A DNA stretch of 20,450 nucleotides from IMG/VR virus record IMGVR_UViG_3300021519_000094, positions 1 to 20,450 of that record. One strand, written 5' to 3'. Origin of the DNA: a virus. The translations under genes were made by a program, and so were the position numbers. How positions within the stretch are numbered: the first letter of the stretch is position 1; the number at the start of each line of letters is the position of its first letter. Below, one piece after another: positions 7,738 to 14,804 of this stretch. The notes beneath the pieces are model-generated. The model was not told the DNA's origin. It saw nothing but the letters and a program-made list of their open reading frames with translations, and ran no database searches.

Positions 7738-9162
7738 TTATTTATTGATGTCGTATGAGAGTGAATCCCGCTTAACGCGAAGCTTGCAATAATACTCCGC
7801 GCCAAATGTGTGTATGATCGATGTCACGATATACGTTCCCGAAAGAACGCGATCATAGATGTCATCATCGCTTTTCGAGGCCGTTTTATCATATGCGCCA
7901 AAGTCAATCGCCTTGGGAATTTTAAGAACCACCCTTTTACCTGCCGACAGTGTAAAGTCACCGGCAATGGTGAGATCATGGACAAATGCATCCATGTTCT
8001 CGTTAAACGCGTCAAGATATGAGAGGTTGGCCGGAGATAGGCCATGATAGTTCGAGACGGATCCGTCAGATGAAAATGCGTATTTGTTGGTTGGAACATG
8101 CCCTCGCTTGGCATTGTGCATGTCCTGAAATCCTTTTGAAGAAGGACTCTGAATATCGCTTATCGTGCCTGATGCGTTGCCATTGCGCTTGTCGGCATTT
8201 TTAAGCGGAAGCATGAATTTATCTGAGAGGAGAGAATATCCATTCAGGGTCACGGTATCATCAAACGCATCCGAATAGTTGTAAACTTCCGTCGATAATT
8301 TCTTGGTTGAAAGATCCATGAAAAGGCCAGTTGACCCATATGCGCCACCCATCGCCGGAAGAATCTTGGATAGTTTGAACTCCGATGAAATTGAGTAAAT
8401 TCTCTCCTGGCGCTGCTTAAAGTCCGCCTCCGTTCCCGCGACCGTGTTGAAAATCTTATGGTCAAAATACGTGCGATGGATCGGATTGATTGCCGGATCA
8501 AGGAGGCGCGCATATGATCTGAGCTGAATGCCATCTCGAAGTGTCTCATGGAGAAAGAACGGCGCGGACTTGGCCGTGTCATATGTTCGACGAAGAAGCC
8601 AGGAGGCCGCGTCGAGCGGGTTCATGTACGGGATAACGCCGTGAAAGCGAGAGGAGGCCGCGTCCCATGTCCCGATCTTTGAGGCATTGAGATCGTTGGC
8701 TAAAATACTTCGAATCTCTTCAGATGTCACATTCTGGACGGCGCGTGAAATGCGAAGAAGTTTTGAGAGGTACGCATGCCTTGAGACACCAACAATCGCA
8801 TATACCTGCGTGCTTTGTTGCTTGTCCGCGCGACCATACAATGGATATTCCGTGACAAAGAATTTCAGATCAACGCTCAGGATCTCTGCGGAGGCATAGT
8901 CCTGGCGCCCAATCTTAACATCGATGGTCTCTTGCCCATTAAGCTCATATTCTTCGATAAAGTTCGCAACATCCTTGATGTTGGCCTTGAAAATAAGCGA
9001 AGATGTGTAGAGAGACTCCGTGATCGAGAAATCCGTGATGATGTTCTGAATGTCGGCGGTTTTGCCCGCGTGATTGGTCAGGACAATTGCATCAATATTG
9101 TATGCAAGAGGCGTGAGGGCCTTGAGCGTGTTAGGCTTTACATTTGCGCGGGTAGTGGGCAT
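7738..9162 (-). CDS. 27: Baseplate hub gp27-like protein
   Basis: 474 residues; T4 gp27 is 391. gp27 trimers form the torus that links gp5 to the tail tube. Supporting features are the N-terminal AYNIDAIVLTNHAGKTADIQ strand, the ITDFSITESLYTSSLIFKANI segment (typical of the gp27/gpD tube-like domain), SRHAYLSKLLRISRAVQNVTSEEIRSIL (168-195), and a late FTLSAGKRVVLKIPK strand before the VLSGTYIVTSIIHTF segment common to hub proteins. Its neighbours gp53 (one-base overlap, TAATG) and gp5 (3-base gap) support the call. The start relies on translational coupling; no Shine-Dalgarno sequence is visible. Assignment rests on pattern and context, since gp27 homologues diverge widely. Confidence 0.85.
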   Translation of the reverse strand: MPTTRANVKPNTLKALTPLAYNIDAIVLTNHAGKTADIQNIITDFSITESLYTSSLIFKANIKDVANFIEEYELNGQETIDVKIGRQDYASAEILSVDLKFFVTEYPLYGRADKQQSTQVYAIVGVSRHAYLSKLLRISRAVQNVTSEEIRSILANDLNASKIGTWDAASSRFHGVIPYMNPLDAASWLLRRTYDTAKSAPFFLHETLRDGIQLRSYARLLDPAINPIHRTYFDHKIFNTVAGTEADFKQRQERIYSISSEFKLSKILPAMGGAYGSTGLFMDLSTKKLSTEVYNYSDAFDDTVTLNGYSLLSDKFMLPLKNADKRNGNASGTISDIQSPSSKGFQDMHNAKRGHVPTNKYAFSSDGSVSNYHGLSPANLSYLDAFNENMDAFVHDLTIAGDFTLSAGKRVVLKIPKAIDFGAYDKTASKSDDDIYDRVLSGTYIVTSIIHTFGAEYYCKLRVKRDSLSYDINK

Positions 9163-12143
9163 TATGTGTTGATGGTTGTGCGATATGTCTGGGCGAAGGC
9201 TCGAATATCCTCCGCGCGCACCACGCGTATATTTGCCCGCGCATCATTGAGCTCGAGCTCATGATCCGCATACAGTGTGGTGGAGACCGGAGCTACATTT
9301 CCCGCAAGTGCATCATGGGCCGTCACATTTCTTCCACCTGAATCGGAATATGAATATGGCGCATTTCGCGCAGAGTCAATGGTCGCATATGGCGCGTATG
9401 TGACCACTGAGCCAGAAAAGATCAGATTTGCCGTTGGAATCGCCGGAGATATGAACTTCTCTGAATTTCCATCCCGCCAATCATTATATGATACGGTCCA
9501 GGCATAATTGGCCGAAGCGGCCAAATTGAACTCTGATCCAGGGTTAAGATTTGTGAAATTTGGATTAAGCGTCTCAAGCGTGAAGGTAGATGGCACTTGT
9601 GTCGGAAAATCAGATGGATTGAATGTCGTTAGCCTATCGATAAATGATGAGTCAATGATCTTGGCCGACACGGTTAATTCTATTTTAGGCTGGATAAACT
9701 TTGCCGATACTCCAGATATAAATGGCATCACACTCACTAAAACTGGATCGGACACTATTCGACCAAAAGCGTCCACGGTCATCCCAGTAGTAGGTAGGAT
9801 ACCTACGGCGATTGATCCGACCGTGATTATATTTCCACTTGAATCTGCAATTGAGAGTGGCGCGAGCGCCGAGCCTGAGCTTGTCGTTGTGACCACGGGT
9901 ACAGGAAATGGAATACCCGTAGTTTGTAGATTTAAGTTTGTTGAGGTGGCCGTGTAGAACAAAAGTGGAGATGTTGCACTCGCCGTTACGGCAGAGGAAA
10001 AATAGCTCCCGGCCGTGGCTAGCACCACCTTGGAATATGACCGAGTAAAAGTAAGACTGGAACCAGAAGAAATCACACTGCCTGAAGTGAAATTGCCACC
10101 TCCTCGATTTATAATGTTAATTCGTCCATTTGACGCATCTATCCCGACTACTTGAAATGGGCCAACAAGACCTCCTGAAGCGATGGCGTCCGTATACAGA
10201 TTTGCTCCACTTACATAATCAAGAAGAGAGATTTGAGGTATATTGCCAGTGGAGATGTTAACTCTAACAGTGTCTGCCGCACTGGGCGCGCCCACGCCCG
10301 AGTCTGGAGGTGATATGGAACCGGCACTTGGTACACTCTTTACTACCGGAGAGCCGACGGAAAGGACAGAAACGGAGCCATCCGTAATACTCCCTAGATT
10401 TCCACCCACGGCTTTCTGACCAGCTTGGAGTCCGTTATCCAATTGAACAACGATTGTACTTGAGCCAGTAATGCTTGAAAATGTAGCATTGATTGTAGTT
10501 CGAGATGCGACCGGTATAGGCAACGGTGTTGATATTGCATTTATCTTGGTGACCGGCGCGCCGGTCACGGAAATATTACCACCCACGAGATTGCCCGCAA
10601 TAAGCGTAGAGCCCGTAGGAGTGATGACATCAATATTACCGTAGCCAGGTATACCTCTCTGGAATGTTAATGTCGCGGAGGAAATATTGCCATAGAGAGG
10701 CTTAGAGATATTAACGACTATGTGATTGAGAAGTGAGTAGATGATCACGGAATTAACCACGGATCCTGCCTGAATATTTTGCCCCGTGACATTCATACCC
10801 GCGGCAATGTGTGAAAAATAAACAGTTTCGGATGATATTCCACCGAGATTGATCTCGGTGGAAATACCAATAACCGTTGGAGATGTGACGCTTGTGACAC
10901 GTGTTCCTTCTGGAATGCCCGCGGCGCCATACATTGCCATGCCAACCACAATTCCAGAATTAGTCGAAATCGTAAGTGAAGTGGCACCTGGGGAGGCCGT
11001 GCAGGTGGCCGTGGTGACCGAGCCTGAGGTAATCGACCCCGTGAGTGTCACTGATCCTGAAGTGCCAGTGAAAGGCGCCGTGAATGACGCTAGGCCAGGA
11101 AACACCGTCGTGGAACCGAGCAGGATAGGATGTGTCACCTCGACAAGAGGAGGACGACTGTATCCTGCGCCAGGATTAGTCACTCTTAATCCTACCCTCC
11201 CATAGAGGTCAGAATATATCGCCAATTCAGCGGAGATGGCCGGTGTCTCATCAATTGCCACCTTGATGGGCACGCCGCCATCAAATTCAGAGATATATCC
11301 TGATCCGGGCTCAAGAAGCCGAAGGCCCGTGATGGATCCTGAGCTTCCACTTGACAGGATAGGTTCCACTAGGCATCCTATCCCATTTCCGCCTGAAACG
11401 ACTGCTCGTGGAAACAGTGAAAATGGGCCGCCAGTATTCTTAGCCTGAGAGGCGATTGATATCACTCCGACCGTTCCTTTCTTGATCCAGAGCTGATTTC
11501 GATCTGGGTCATACTTAACGATCCTGGCCAATGCGCCAGAACTTATTTCACGAAGACATACGTTAGGGTTTGTGGAGAAATCTATTCCATTCAGCGCGTT
11601 GATCTGATTGACCCCCGCTTCGTTCAGCGAATATGACCAACCTGAATTGAGACCTACTCGACTAGCAATTTGCTTTGGAGATAGCCACCAGGTGCGATCA
11701 GAAAGAGTCGGCCTATTAAGCGTGCCATTTCCATCCACATATCCGATACCCGTCAGAATGAGGGATTCCGACATGACGAGCACACCGTAATCGTCATATT
11801 CCGCCGCCATGTATCGCTCAAGCTGGCCCGGAGACATAGGCCACGCCGGAAGACCTGACTTGAGCGAATTGTTGATCACAAAGAATGTCCAATAATAGTC
11901 AGGATCTCGGTACAGGAGCTGCGACACCGTATCAGGCCTATCGCCATTCTGAATCCGATAGAACTGGTATGCGATGGCCTCATTAAGCTTGCCCTGATTA
12001 ACCGTGGCATTTCGAAACAAGTCAACAACATTGGTCTTAACGCCTGATCTGGTCCTGATCTGATCGGCCCGAGGAACATTGATGTTTTGGATCAGGGCGC
12101 CAAAATCATAGGTTGTTATGGGAAACTGGCGAAAAAATGACAT
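9162..12143 (-). CDS. 53: Baseplate wedge gp53-like protein with a giant central insertion
   Basis: 993 residues, five times T4 gp53 (196). gp53 links neighbouring wedges in the assembled baseplate. Residues 1-120 are gp53-like: FRQFPITTYDF, a block VDLFRNATVN, then DRPDTVSQLLYRDPDYYWTFF (68-88), the LysM-like core motif, and WPMSPGQLERYMAAEYD. The last 45 residues (LYADHELELNDARANIRVV and RAEDIRAFAQTYR) are the expected gp53 C-terminus. Between them lie about 700 extra residues: two GxGY-x-P-x-V modules (near 280 and 325), then Gly/Ser/Thr beta modules with a GMAMYGAAGIPEGTRVTSVT core (401-420), related to those in gp6. The gap after gp48 is 8 bases, A-rich and without Shine-Dalgarno. Confidence 0.88.
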   Translation of the reverse strand: MSFFRQFPITTYDFGALIQNINVPRADQIRTRSGVKTNVVDLFRNATVNQGKLNEAIAYQFYRIQNGDRPDTVSQLLYRDPDYYWTFFVINNSLKSGLPAWPMSPGQLERYMAAEYDDYGVLVMSESLILTGIGYVDGNGTLNRPTLSDRTWWLSPKQIASRVGLNSGWSYSLNEAGVNQINALNGIDFSTNPNVCLREISSGALARIVKYDPDRNQLWIKKGTVGVISIASQAKNTGGPFSLFPRAVVSGGNGIGCLVEPILSSGSSGSITGLRLLEPGSGYISEFDGGVPIKVAIDETPAISAELAIYSDLYGRVGLRVTNPGAGYSRPPLVEVTHPILLGSTTVFPGLASFTAPFTGTSGSVTLTGSITSGSVTTATCTASPGATSLTISTNSGIVVGMAMYGAAGIPEGTRVTSVTSPTVIGISTEINLGGISSETVYFSHIAAGMNVTGQNIQAGSVVNSVIIYSLLNHIVVNISKPLYGNISSATLTFQRGIPGYGNIDVITPTGSTLIAGNLVGGNISVTGAPVTKINAISTPLPIPVASRTTINATFSSITGSSTIVVQLDNGLQAGQKAVGGNLGSITDGSVSVLSVGSPVVKSVPSAGSISPPDSGVGAPSAADTVRVNISTGNIPQISLLDYVSGANLYTDAIASGGLVGPFQVVGIDASNGRINIINRGGGNFTSGSVISSGSSLTFTRSYSKVVLATAGSYFSSAVTASATSPLLFYTATSTNLNLQTTGIPFPVPVVTTTSSGSALAPLSIADSSGNIITVGSIAVGILPTTGMTVDAFGRIVSDPVLVSVMPFISGVSAKFIQPKIELTVSAKIIDSSFIDRLTTFNPSDFPTQVPSTFTLETLNPNFTNLNPGSEFNLAASANYAWTVSYNDWRDGNSEKFISPAIPTANLIFSGSVVTYAPYATIDSARNAPYSYSDSGGRNVTAHDALAGNVAPVSTTLYADHELELNDARANIRVVRAEDIRAFAQTYRTTINT
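9429..11426 (-). repeat. Central beta-module insertion block within gp53
   Basis: Encodes about residues 240-905 of the gp53 homologue, between conserved N- and C-terminal gp53 sequence. It begins with two GxGY modules (GSGYISEFDGGVPIKV and GAGYSRPPLVEV), continues with GMxxxGxxIPxGTxVTxV-type modules, and then lower-similarity Ser/Thr/Val-rich sequence. Boundaries are approximate. No such insertion exists in T4 gp53. Confidence 0.65.
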
Positions 12144-12151
12144 AGGCTTTT

Positions 12152-13153
12152 TTAAGGAGTCTTACGTACGGTCGTGGCACTTGTCGCAAGCTGAGTATTT
12201 TCATCGATTCCAAGGTTGGAAGTTCCAGATTGAAGTGCCTCAATGTCAATCGCATTAAGGACTCGTGTCTCTTGGTATGATAGGCCAATCGCGACCTCGA
12301 GCGGTGATCCATCCGTTCGAAATGCATTCTGACTCGAGTTGAACGTTGTCGTGAATCCTGTCAGGTAGCATCCGAATATGCGCGGATAATATGGATTTTC
12401 TCGCCCATCGGCATGAAACTTGATCGTCCAGACAGGCGGATAGTCAAGAATAAGGTTTGGCGCACTTGAATCGGCCGAGGCATAGGTGTAACGCCTGAAG
12501 AAATTGTGAATATCCTTGATCACGGCCGTATCGGCCTTGTTCTTGGCGATCATCGTGAAAGCAAATGAGAATGTCCTGACCGTGTTTCCCGTGAATGAGG
12601 TGTTGGTGTTAGGTGCATCAATCTTTTTTTGCGCAAAGAACCCCATCTCTTTGGCCTTATCGCCGATCTTAGGAATAAACTTGGAAATAATACTGGCTTT
12701 TTCTATAGCCTTCAAATTCATTGCCTGATTCACCGTGTCTGATACACCAGTTTTAAGCGCATCCGCCACCGTGCCTTGACCATTTAAAACATTCTGCAGC
12801 GCATCCATTCCCCCAGTGCCTAATTTACCCAGGTCAATTGAAGAGTAACTTCCGCCATCACCAAATGAGACGCCAACCGGCATCGGAAGATGGACATGCT
12901 TAAACATATTCCCAGTTGCGCCATCACCGGGCGATGTGACCGTGGAGAATGATACATGTGGATATCCAGCCAAAGTATTGCTCAGGTCAGATGGAAATGA
13001 CAGTATAAGATTGCCTTCACGGGGCTTAGGTCGCGGCGCTCCAAATATATTCCCGGGAGGCTTAGGGCTGGCATTTTCCACTTCTCGCCGACGCTCTTCC
13101 GCCAGGCGGTAGGTTGGATTATTGAAGTTGAAGTTGTATGCAGGTTCTGACAT
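12152..13153 (-). CDS. 48: Baseplate tail-tube cap gp48-like (gp48/gp54 family)
   Basis: 333 residues; T4 gp48 is 364 and its paralogue gp54 is 320. These proteins sit on the hub and start tail-tube polymerisation. The N-terminus is a Pro/Arg-rich linker (about 20-50). The second half carries the tube-like fold: FTGNTVRTFSFAFTMIAKNK (187-206), AVIKDIHNFFRRYTYA (210-225), LILDYPPVWTIKFH (234-247), FGCYLTGFTTTFNSSQNAFR (260-279) and EVAIGLSYQETRVL (288-301). Choice of gp48 rather than gp54 rests on general resemblance and location at the head of the baseplate operon; the two cannot be separated firmly by eye. A perfect TATAAATA lies 15 bases before the ATG. The gene diverges from gp4. Confidence 0.82.
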   Translation of the reverse strand: MSEPAYNFNFNNPTYRLAEERRREVENASPKPPGNIFGAPRPKPREGNLILSFPSDLSNTLAGYPHVSFSTVTSPGDGATGNMFKHVHLPMPVGVSFGDGGSYSSIDLGKLGTGGMDALQNVLNGQGTVADALKTGVSDTVNQAMNLKAIEKASIISKFIPKIGDKAKEMGFFAQKKIDAPNTNTSFTGNTVRTFSFAFTMIAKNKADTAVIKDIHNFFRRYTYASADSSAPNLILDYPPVWTIKFHADGRENPYYPRIFGCYLTGFTTTFNSSQNAFRTDGSPLEVAIGLSYQETRVLNAIDIEALQSGTSNLGIDENTQLATSATTVRKTP

Positions 13154-13158
13154 AAATA
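13151..13158 (+). promoter_or_regulatory. Rightward late promoter (CATAAATA) for gp4
   Basis: CATAAATA, 7 of 8 to the late consensus, reading rightward and ending 27 bases before the gp4 ATG. Its first three bases are the complement of the gp48 start codon. A start 6-7 bases downstream would give a leader of about 20 bases without a Shine-Dalgarno sequence. Confidence 0.5.
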
Positions 13159-13168
13159 AACATGAAAC

Positions 13169-13176
13169 TATTTATA
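13169..13176 (-). promoter_or_regulatory. Leftward late promoter (TATAAATA) for the baseplate operon
   Basis: Perfect TATAAATA read leftward, 15 bases before the gp48 ATG and inside the 32-base gap between the divergent gp48 and gp4 genes. It is placed to drive gp48-gp53-gp27-gp5-gp25-gp6 and beyond. The predicted leader is about 9 bases, without Shine-Dalgarno. Confidence 0.75.
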
Positions 13177-13185
13177 TCATAAGTC

Positions 13186-13629
13186 ATGGCTTATTCTGGG
13201 CGCTACTCACTTAAAAATCCAGGAAAATACACGGGCGATGGATCACGCGTCATGTTTCGCTCTCTCTGGGAGAGGCAAACATTCCGGTTTCTGGATGAAT
13301 CGCCCGACATCGTGGCCTGGTCATCGGAGGAGATCGTGATCCCGTACATCTGCAAAACGGATAATCGGCCACATCGGTATTTTGTTGATCTTCACATCCA
13401 GTTCCGGGACGGGCGCCAATTTCTCATTGAAATCAAGCCTAAGTGCCAGACCGTGCCGCCCAAAGAGCCATCCAGGCAGACACGAAGATACATCACGGAA
13501 GTGCTTGCCTATGTAAAGAATCAGTCTAAGTGGGATGCGGCCGATGCCTATGCCAAGAGCCGTGGATGGACATTTAATGTGTGGACGGAAGAGACACTTC
13601 GCTCTCTAGGAATTAGACTTCTCACATAA
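13186..13629 (+). CDS. 4: Head completion protein gp4 (nuclease-fold)
   Basis: 147 residues, close to T4 gp4 (150). gp4 (also called gp50/65) acts on filled heads before tail joining and is thought to be a nuclease of the PD-(D/E)XK/TnsA type. Visible hallmarks are the RVMFRSLWERQTFRFLD entry (21-37, with Glu29), WSSEEIVIPY (45-54), the catalytic-type Asp in RYFVDLHIQF (64-73, Asp68), and LIEIKPK (80-86, Glu82 and Lys84). The end KSRGWTFNVWTEETL is also typical. Glu29, Asp68, Glu82 and Lys84 form the expected nuclease set, so the site looks intact. It opens the rightward operon, 32 bases from the divergent gp48. No clear Shine-Dalgarno sequence. Confidence 0.92.
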   Translation: MAYSGRYSLKNPGKYTGDGSRVMFRSLWERQTFRFLDESPDIVAWSSEEIVIPYICKTDNRPHRYFVDLHIQFRDGRQFLIEIKPKCQTVPPKEPSRQTRRYITEVLAYVKNQSKWDAADAYAKSRGWTFNVWTEETLRSLGIRLLT

Positions 13630-13634
13630 AAGTC

Positions 13635-13642
13635 TATAAATA
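13635..13642 (+). promoter_or_regulatory. T4-type late promoter (TATAAATA) between gp4 and the 197-residue gene
   Basis: Perfect rightward TATAAATA in the 21-base gap after gp4. Only 8 bases separate it from the ATG at 13651, so the expected start of transcription falls one or two bases before the start codon and the message would be almost leaderless. Confidence 0.65.
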
Positions 13643-13650
13643 AGAGCGCG

Positions 13651-14244
13651 ATGGCCGACTCAATATTTCAGACACTCTCCGCGGAGGCAAGCGCCGGAGG
13701 CATTACTCGAAGAACCGTCGCGGCTCGAGATTGGTTCATCAAGAGGCTTAAGAGCATTGGGCGGGTAAATCCTTCGGCTATCCTTGCGGATTCAACCCTT
13801 ATCAAAAAGAACGCGCCTCTTCCAGGCCGAATGTTCATGTTCATCTATGACCCGAAAGGGAAAGGTGAGCTTCCGTATTACGATAAGTTCCCGCTCATAC
13901 TTATGGTCGGGCCCGCGACCGATGGATTCTACGGCCTTAATCTTCACTATCTTCCACCGCTTCTTCGTGCTAAGTTTCTTGACAAGCTCATGGCCTTTGC
14001 ATCATCCAAGGACCTTGACGAGAACACCAAGATAGTTTTTTCATACAAGCTTCTCGCATCCGCCTCAAAATTCAAGGAGTTTGCTCCATGCTTCAAACAC
14101 TACCTGACCAGCCACATTAAGTCCAAAATTGAGATGGTTCCTGCGCCGGAATGGGACATTGCCGTGTTTATGCCAACGGAGCAATTTGCTGGAAAGAGCG
14201 CAACGGGTGTGTGGCTTGATTCTCGACAGACGGCCGGAATTTAA
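13651..14244 (+). CDS. Conserved T4-type phage protein of unknown role
   Basis: 197 residues, no function I can assign. The centre is striking and, from memory, recurs in many environmental T4-type phages: GRMFMFIYDPKGKGELPYYD (59-78), then FPLIL, a GFYGLNLHYLPPLLRAKFLD segment (92-111) and a C-terminal WDIAVFMPTEQF strand. The aromatic, Gly- and Pro-rich core suggests a small structural or baseplate/neck component rather than an enzyme; no catalytic motif is seen. It lies between gp4 and a tail-tube-type protein, 21 bases after gp4 with a perfect late octamer between them, and 4 bases before the next gene. A head-to-tail joining or baseplate role is inference from context only. Confidence 0.75.
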   Translation: MADSIFQTLSAEASAGGITRRTVAARDWFIKRLKSIGRVNPSAILADSTLIKKNAPLPGRMFMFIYDPKGKGELPYYDKFPLILMVGPATDGFYGLNLHYLPPLLRAKFLDKLMAFASSKDLDENTKIVFSYKLLASASKFKEFAPCFKHYLTSHIKSKIEMVPAPEWDIAVFMPTEQFAGKSATGVWLDSRQTAGI

Positions 14245-14248
14245 TCTT

Positions 14249-14797
14249 ATGGGATACAATTCTTCAACCGACGTTCTCTCAGCCATCCTAGCAACCAGGA
14301 ATGGATTGGCCAAGACCAATCGCTTTAATGTGATATTCTCCGTGCCAGGAGGAAACACACGGGCCGCGCAAGAGATTGCCATCTTGTGCGAGAGCTGTTC
14401 AATACCGACGCATGCAATCACCACCACGGATTATGCACCCGTTCGTCATCCAGTTAAAATTCCGACAGGATACACAAACGAGGATGTGTCATTCACGTTT
14501 CTTCTCACGTCGGATTTTTACCTCAAAGAACTGTTTGATTCATGGCTTGAGCGGGTGGTTGACCCGATCAGTTATCGCATCCCGTATCAGGAAGACTATT
14601 CATCGGACGTGACTATTGAGCAGCTTGACTCTGAGAACAATAAGGCGTATTCAGTGATACTGCAAAAAGCATATCCCACATCGATATCCGCCATCACGCT
14701 TGATTCTTCCGCAAACGATCAAGTTCAAAAGATGACCGTGACCATGACATATGATGATATCGTCAAGGATAAGACGGGCGGTAAAAGATCAGGATAA
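14249..14797 (+). CDS. Tail-tube-fold protein (gp19/gp54 family)
   Basis: 182 residues from ATG at 14249; T4 gp19 is 163. The pattern fits the contractile-tail tube family: TNRFNVIFSVPGG (23-35), an EIAILCESCSIPTHAI segment (42-57), HPVKIPTGYTNEDVSFTFLL (68-87), DFYLKELFDSWLERVVDP (90-107), and the closing VILQKAYPTSISAITLD strand followed by QVQKMTVTMTYDDIV. This start leaves a 4-base gap after the preceding gene; a longer reading from 14129 would overlap that gene by over 100 bases with unlike sequence, so it is not used. It could be the baseplate-tube initiator gp54 in reduced form, or a tube paralogue; the main gp19 is normally encoded near the sheath gene, outside this window. A weak GGA lies 11 bases upstream. 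Confidence 0.72.
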   Translation: MGYNSSTDVLSAILATRNGLAKTNRFNVIFSVPGGNTRAAQEIAILCESCSIPTHAITTTDYAPVRHPVKIPTGYTNEDVSFTFLLTSDFYLKELFDSWLERVVDPISYRIPYQEDYSSDVTIEQLDSENNKAYSVILQKAYPTSISAITLDSSANDQVQKMTVTMTYDDIVKDKTGGKRSG

Positions 14798-14800
14798 ATA
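14793..14800 (+). promoter_or_regulatory. GATAAATA junction octamer before gp26
   Basis: GATAAATA, 7 of 8 to the late octamer, overlaps the stop codon of the tube-fold gene and ends 4 bases before the gp26 ATG. AGGAT at 14791-14795 could instead serve as a weak Shine-Dalgarno, spaced 10 bases from the start. Promoter function is doubtful. Confidence 0.3.
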
Positions 14801-14804
14801 AACC

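Noticed and set aside
9277-9957. Two rightward frames opposite gp53
   Set aside because: They lie antisense to the low-complexity gp53 insertion and gp53 C-terminus; no independent coding signal.
12144-12160. T-rich run after the gp53 start region as a terminator
   Set aside because: No stem precedes it; it is the A-rich upstream context of gp53 read on the other strand.
14129-14248. Extended start for the tube-fold gene
   Set aside because: The extra 40 residues are Arg/Leu/Cys-rich, unlike the family, and overlap the preceding gene. ATG at 14249 leaves a normal 4-base gap.
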